NCBI RefSeq assembly: GCF_042676145.1
Contig: NZ_JBHTJW010000001.1
Location: 62,001 to 126,000 of the forward strand
Origin: Methylophilus glucosoxydans
GTDB taxonomy: Bacteria > Pseudomonadota > Gammaproteobacteria > Burkholderiales > Methylophilaceae
Direction of reading: 5' to 3'
Length of the DNA: 64,000 nucleotides
Both the position numbers and the translations under genes were made by a program. The notes beneath the pieces were generated by a model. That model had not been told where the DNA came from, searched no databases, and worked only from the letters and a program-made list of their open reading frames with translations. Below are positions 60,408-64,000 of the stretch, in pieces; position 1 is the stretch's first letter, and each line of letters starts with the position of its first letter.

Positions 60408-60674
60408 ATGCCTATCTACGATTTTCAATGTACCGCCTGTGGTTACCAGCAAGAGTTAATGCGTAAGGTCTCTGCGCCTGCAGTGGAGGCTTGTCCGCAA
60501 TGCCAGCAGCAAACCTTTAGCAAGCAAGTGTCGGCGCCCAATTTTCAGCTGACCGGCAGTGGCTGGTATGCCACCGATTTCAAAAACAACCAGTCAGCCA
60601 AGCGCAGTTCTACGTCTGAATCTGCCAGTACCGGAGACGCTGCCAAGTGCTCACCGGGTTGCGCCTGCCACTAA
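60408..60674 (+). CDS. FmdB-family zinc ribbon protein
   Basis: An 88-residue protein starting MPIYDFQCTACGYQQEL, with zinc-binding cysteines in CTAC and CPQC, then a linker and a Cys-rich end (KCSPGCACH). FmdB-like proteins are putative regulators and commonly precede DUF502 and aspS in proteobacteria, as here. The ATG at 60408 matches the family start; four codons upstream remain open but are not conserved. Confidence 0.9.
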   Translation: MPIYDFQCTACGYQQELMRKVSAPAVEACPQCQQQTFSKQVSAPNFQLTGSGWYATDFKNNQSAKRSSTSESASTGDAAKCSPGCACH

Positions 60675-60684
60675 AAAGACAAGC

Positions 60685-61284
60685 ATGAAAAAATACTTTA
60701 TTACAGGGTTATTGGTACTGGTTCCATTGTTCATTACGGTGTGGGTGCTAAAAACTTTAGTGCAAACGCTGGACCAGAGTCTGCTGTTGTTGCCCGCCGC
60801 CTGGCGGCCAGAAGCCTGGCTGGGTGTGGATATTCCAGGGTTTGGCGTGATTCTGACCGTGGGCATTATTTTGGCGACCGGTCTGGTAGCGACCAACATT
60901 TTTGGTCAGCAACTGATTGTGTTATGGGAAGGCTTGCTGGTCCGCGTGCCTGTGGTCAAGTCTATTTATTCCAGCGTCAAGCAAGTATCAGATACCTTGT
61001 TTTCTGACTCCGGTAACGCATTTCGCCAGGCATTGTTGATTCAGTACCCACGGCAGGGCGTCTGGACCATCGCTTTTTTAACCGGCACGCCGGGTGGCGA
61101 TGTGAGCAAGCACTTGCAGGGAGAATATGTCAGTGTGTATGTGCCGACCACGCCTAATCCGACCTCAGGATTCTTTTTGATGCTGCCCAAGGCAGATGTG
61201 ATCGAGCTGGATATGAGCGTAGATCAGGCCTTGAAATACATCATCAGCATGGGTACAGTGGCGCCCTTGCCTAAACAACATTAA
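60685..61284 (+). CDS. DUF502 family membrane protein
   Basis: A 199-residue inner-membrane protein with two helices (about 4-26 and 53-75) and a soluble domain containing GQQLIVLWEGLLVRVPVVKSIYSSVKQVSDTLF, PRQGVWTIAFLTG and VYVPTTPNPTSGFFLMLPKADV. DUF502 function is unknown. ATG 60685 (MKKYFITGLLVLVPLF) begins at the first helix. Between the FmdB-like gene (10-base gap) and aspS (33 bases), likely one transcript. Confidence 0.9.
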   Translation: MKKYFITGLLVLVPLFITVWVLKTLVQTLDQSLLLLPAAWRPEAWLGVDIPGFGVILTVGIILATGLVATNIFGQQLIVLWEGLLVRVPVVKSIYSSVKQVSDTLFSDSGNAFRQALLIQYPRQGVWTIAFLTGTPGGDVSKHLQGEYVSVYVPTTPNPTSGFFLMLPKADVIELDMSVDQALKYIISMGTVAPLPKQH

Positions 61285-61317
61285 CCGCAACACCACTTTA
61301 AACTTTATAAAATTATT

Positions 61318-63108
61318 ATGATGCGTACACATTACTGCGGTCACTTGAACCGCGAACATATTGGACAAACCGTGACCCTGTGTGGCTGGGCTCACCGTCG
61401 TCGCGACCACGGGGGGGTGATTTTTATTGATTTGCGGGACCGCGAAGGTCTGGCGCAAATCGTGATTGACCCGGATACCAAAGACGCATTTGCCATCGCA
61501 GAAACCGTACGTAATGAATTTGTGTTGCGTGTGGTCTGTAAAGTGCGTGCCCGTCCTGAAGGCACCGTGAATCCCAACCTGCCAACCGGCGAAGTGGAGA
61601 TGCTGGCGACAGAGATCGAAGTGCTGAATGCTTCATTGACACCGCCGTTCATGCTGGATGACGACAACCTGACTGAGACCGTTCGTCTGGAGCATCGCTA
61701 TATCGATCTGCGCCGCCCGGCCATGCAGAAAAACCTCATGTTGCGTTACAAAGTGGCGAAAAACCTGCGTGACTACCTCGATGAAAATGGCTTTATCGAA
61801 GTAGAAACGCCGATGCTGACCCGTTCGACGCCAGAAGGCGCACGTGATTACCTGGTGCCTTCACGCGTACACCACGGCATGTTTTTTGCACTGCCACAGT
61901 CACCACAATTGTTCAAACAATTGCTGATGGTGTCCGGTTTTGACCGTTACTTCCAAATCACCAAATGTTTCCGTGACGAAGACCTGCGCGCAGACCGCCA
62001 GCCAGAATTTACCCAGGTGGATATTGAAACTTCTTTCCTGGAAGAAAACGACATCATGGACATCGTCGAAGAGATGATTCGTCGCATGATGAAAAAGGTG
62101 CAGGACATCGACCTGCCCGCCAAATTCCCGCGCATGCCCTTCTCTGAGGCCATGAACAAATACGGTTCTGACAAGCCTGATATGCGCGTGACACTGGAAA
62201 TCACTGAGCTCACCGATGTGATGAAGGATGTGGATTTTAAAGTGTTTGCCGGTGCTGCCAATATGGCCGGTGGCCGCGTGGCTGCGATTCGCGTGCCTAA
62301 CGGAGCGGCCATCAGCCGCTCTGAGATTGATGCCTATACCGAATTCGTCAAAATTTATGGCGCCAAAGGTCTGGCTTATATCAAGATCAACGACATTACC
62401 AAACTGAACGAAGAAGGTCTGCAAAGCCCGATTGTGAAGAACATTCACGTGAATGCCTTGCAAGCCGTGCTTGAGCGCACGGGTGCGCAAAACGGGGACA
62501 TCGTATTCTTTGGCGCCGATAAAGCCAAGATCGTCAATGAAGCCCTGGGCGCACTACGCACCAAGGTTGGCCATGAAAAAGGCCATGTCGATGGTCGTCA
62601 GTGGGCGCCATTGTGGGTGGTGGATTTCCCGATGTTTGAGCACGACGAAGATGCAGACCGTTGGGTCGCCTTGCATCACCCGTTTACTGCACCGAAAGAT
62701 GGTCATGAAGACCTGTTGGTCAGCAATCCAGGCGCTTGCTTGTCTAAAGCGTATGACATGGTGCTCAACGGTTGGGAAGTGGGTGGTGGTTCCGTGCGTA
62801 TCCACAAGCAAGAGGTGCAGTCCAAGGTGTTTGATGCATTGAAGATCAGCAAGGAAGAAGCGCAAGAGAAATTTGGCTTCTTGCTGGATGCACTGCAATA
62901 CGGTGCGCCACCGCATGGCGGCTTGGCATTTGGTCTGGATCGTTTGGTTACCCTGATGGCTGGCGCCGAATCAATCCGTGATGTGATTGCCTTCCCGAAA
63001 ACCCAGCGCGCACAATGTCTGATGACCAATGCGCCTAACGAGGTGGACGAGAAGCAATTGCGTGAATTGCATATTCGCGTACGTCAGCAAAACGCTGCTG
63101 GCAGCTAA
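61318..63108 (+). CDS. aspS: Aspartyl-tRNA synthetase
   Basis: Class II synthetase of bacterial type, about 596 residues. N-terminal OB-fold (HYCGHLNREHIGQTVTLCGWAHRRRDHGG), motif 2 (FRDEDLRADRQPEFTQVDIETSF), a GAD insertion domain near 290-410 and motif 3 (GLAFGLDRLVTLM). Two ATGs are adjacent; 61321 (MRTHYCG) is an equal choice. Charging of tRNA-Asp only, or also tRNA-Asn, cannot be decided by reading. Confidence 0.97.
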   Translation: MMRTHYCGHLNREHIGQTVTLCGWAHRRRDHGGVIFIDLRDREGLAQIVIDPDTKDAFAIAETVRNEFVLRVVCKVRARPEGTVNPNLPTGEVEMLATEIEVLNASLTPPFMLDDDNLTETVRLEHRYIDLRRPAMQKNLMLRYKVAKNLRDYLDENGFIEVETPMLTRSTPEGARDYLVPSRVHHGMFFALPQSPQLFKQLLMVSGFDRYFQITKCFRDEDLRADRQPEFTQVDIETSFLEENDIMDIVEEMIRRMMKKVQDIDLPAKFPRMPFSEAMNKYGSDKPDMRVTLEITELTDVMKDVDFKVFAGAANMAGGRVAAIRVPNGAAISRSEIDAYTEFVKIYGAKGLAYIKINDITKLNEEGLQSPIVKNIHVNALQAVLERTGAQNGDIVFFGADKAKIVNEALGALRTKVGHEKGHVDGRQWAPLWVVDFPMFEHDEDADRWVALHHPFTAPKDGHEDLLVSNPGACLSKAYDMVLNGWEVGGGSVRIHKQEVQSKVFDALKISKEEAQEKFGFLLDALQYGAPPHGGLAFGLDRLVTLMAGAESIRDVIAFPKTQRAQCLMTNAPNEVDEKQLRELHIRVRQQNAAGS

Positions 63109-63157
63109 CATGCGGGCGACTTGCCACGAGATTGTTGCAGGTCTCTGTTTTGTGATC

Positions 63158-63183
63158 AACGCGCCCAGACGGGCGCGTTTTTT
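63158..63183 (+). terminator. aspS terminator
   Basis: AACGCGCCC and GGGCGCGTT pair around AGAC, followed by TTTT. It lies about 50 bases after aspS and just before apt. Confidence 0.85.
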
Positions 63184-63199
63184 ATTGGATGTTTAGAGT

Positions 63200-63721
63200 A
63201 TGTTGTCACTGATACGCACGATTCCCGATTACCCAAAACCCGGCATTCAGTTTCGGGATATTACGCCTTTGTTGCAGGATAAGCAGGGGTTTGCAGCGAT
63301 GCTGGATGCGCTGGCAGCACATTGTTCCCTGATGCAGGTAGATAAGGTGGTCGCCGTGGAGGCGCGGGGCTTTATTATTGGCGCAGCATTGGCTGCACGC
63401 TTGGGAGCAGGCTTTGTGCCGGTGCGCAAACCGGGCAAATTGCCAGCGCAGACCATCAAGCAGTCTTACAGTCTCGAATATGGCACCGATACACTGGAGC
63501 TTCATGCCGATGCGATTCAGGCAAATGAGCGCATTTTGCTGGTGGATGATCTGATCGCTACCGGTGGCACCGCACTGGCCGCGGTCGCGTTGATTCGGCA
63601 GCTGGGCGGGCTGGTAACGCAGGCTGCTTTTATCATTGATCTGCCCGATTTGGGCGGGATGCAACATTTAGCCAATGCTGGCGTCCAAGGCTTTGCCTTG
63701 TATCAATTTGAGGGCGATTAA
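63200..63721 (+). CDS. apt: Adenine phosphoribosyltransferase
   Basis: Salvages adenine to AMP with PRPP. Typical order: IRTIPDYPKPGIQFRDITPLL, VVAVEARGFIIGAALAARLGAGFVPVRKPGKLPAQ, and the PRPP loop ILLVDDLIATGGTALAA. The 173-residue length is normal (E. coli 183). It stands between the aspS terminator and the VOC gene. Confidence 0.96.
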   Translation: MLSLIRTIPDYPKPGIQFRDITPLLQDKQGFAAMLDALAAHCSLMQVDKVVAVEARGFIIGAALAARLGAGFVPVRKPGKLPAQTIKQSYSLEYGTDTLELHADAIQANERILLVDDLIATGGTALAAVALIRQLGGLVTQAAFIIDLPDLGGMQHLANAGVQGFALYQFEGD

Positions 63722-63782
63722 GTTTTGTACTATAGTGGCCGACTTGCATGCCACTTAACACACGGGACCTCACAGGATTACT

Positions 63783-64000
63783 ATGCCACTGACCGAAATC
63801 AATCATGTCAATTTTCGCTCTGACCGCGAAACCATGCACAAACTGCGCGATTTTTATTGCGAGGTGCTTGGGCTGACGGTGGGCAAGCGGGTGGCGAGTA
63901 CCACCTATGGCTATTGGCTGTATATCGGTGATAACGATGTGATTCATCTGGCCGAGTACAAAACGGCAGAAGCGCCGCAGTTGCATGTGCATGGCACCTA
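63783..64000 (+). CDS. VOC (glyoxalase-like) family protein, truncated by window end
   Basis: The first 72 codons of a vicinal-oxygen-chelate protein: MPLTEINHVNFRSDRETMHKLRDFYCEVLGLTVG, with a likely metal-ligand His8, and DVIHLAEY. AGGA lies ahead of the ATG. The rest lies beyond the right edge, so the enzyme type (dioxygenase, glyoxalase, resistance protein) cannot be told. Confidence 0.8.
   Translation, partial: MPLTEINHVNFRSDRETMHKLRDFYCEVLGLTVGKRVASTTYGYWLYIGDNDVIHLAEYKTAEAPQLHVHGT

Noticed and set aside
1..64000. CRISPR array, prophage, transposase, restriction or toxin-antitoxin genes, tRNA or rRNA genes
   Set aside because: None recognised on reading either strand. Short RNA genes could be missed without a covariance search.

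Overview
The window reads as the chromosome of a Gram-negative betaproteobacterium, most likely a methylotroph of the Methylophilaceae (Methylophilus-like). The family call is inference. It rests on the betaproteobacterial gene orders (pilR-pilS, hda-perM/purM, lptC-lptA-lptB-rpoN, argC-DUF6776-bactofilin-erpA, sigma-DUF3619-DUF3106), a 6-phosphogluconate dehydrogenase of the kind used in the RuMP cycle, a quinoprotein-type SoxYZ carrier, and roughly balanced base composition. About 65 protein genes are packed tightly. I see no rRNA, tRNA, CRISPR array, insertion sequence or prophage.

Layout. 1-2.4 kb: 5' end of hemL, a secreted trypsin-like protease with TPRs, a dienelactone hydrolase. 2.4-10.6 kb: gnd, a 59-residue orphan, thiS-thiG-apaG-mltA, ubiC-ubiA, and a FimV-like membrane protein. 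10.8-14.2 kb: rplM-rpsI behind a near-consensus promoter, then argC, DUF6776, bactofilin and erpA. 14.2-21.2 kb: a compact cluster of a FAD amine-oxidase-like protein, a membrane aminopropyltransferase, DUF350, an unlisted 47-residue protein, a double zinc-ribbon DUF4178 protein and an SPFH/SHOCT protein, with the S-adenosylmethionine decarboxylase gene divergent. This is the most interesting system in the window.

21.2-33.2 kb: gltA, anmK, tyrS, rpoN, the lipopolysaccharide transport genes lptB-lptA-lptC with kdsD, a Kef-type antiporter and a FAD amino-acid oxidase. 33.2-33.9 kb: a non-coding mosaic repeat element of about 690 bp with imperfect inverted ends. 33.9-41.1 kb: moaC, a BepA-like M48 protease, a SoxYZ fusion, ahpC-ahpF and a large FAD dehydrogenase. 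41.2-52.2 kb: diguanylate cyclase, hda-perM, purM, two DUF3108 proteins, an RNA methyltransferase, a dicarboxylate symporter, a GNAT enzyme, a DMT exporter behind a structured leader, and ampD.

52.3-64 kb: a cation/Ca exchanger, pilR-pilS, an ECF sigma factor cassette, a D-Ala-D-Ala endopeptidase, gcvH, FmdB-like, DUF502, aspS, apt and the start of a glyoxalase-like gene. Convergent gene pairs are separated repeatedly by strong hairpins with A- and T-tracts, which look like bidirectional terminators.
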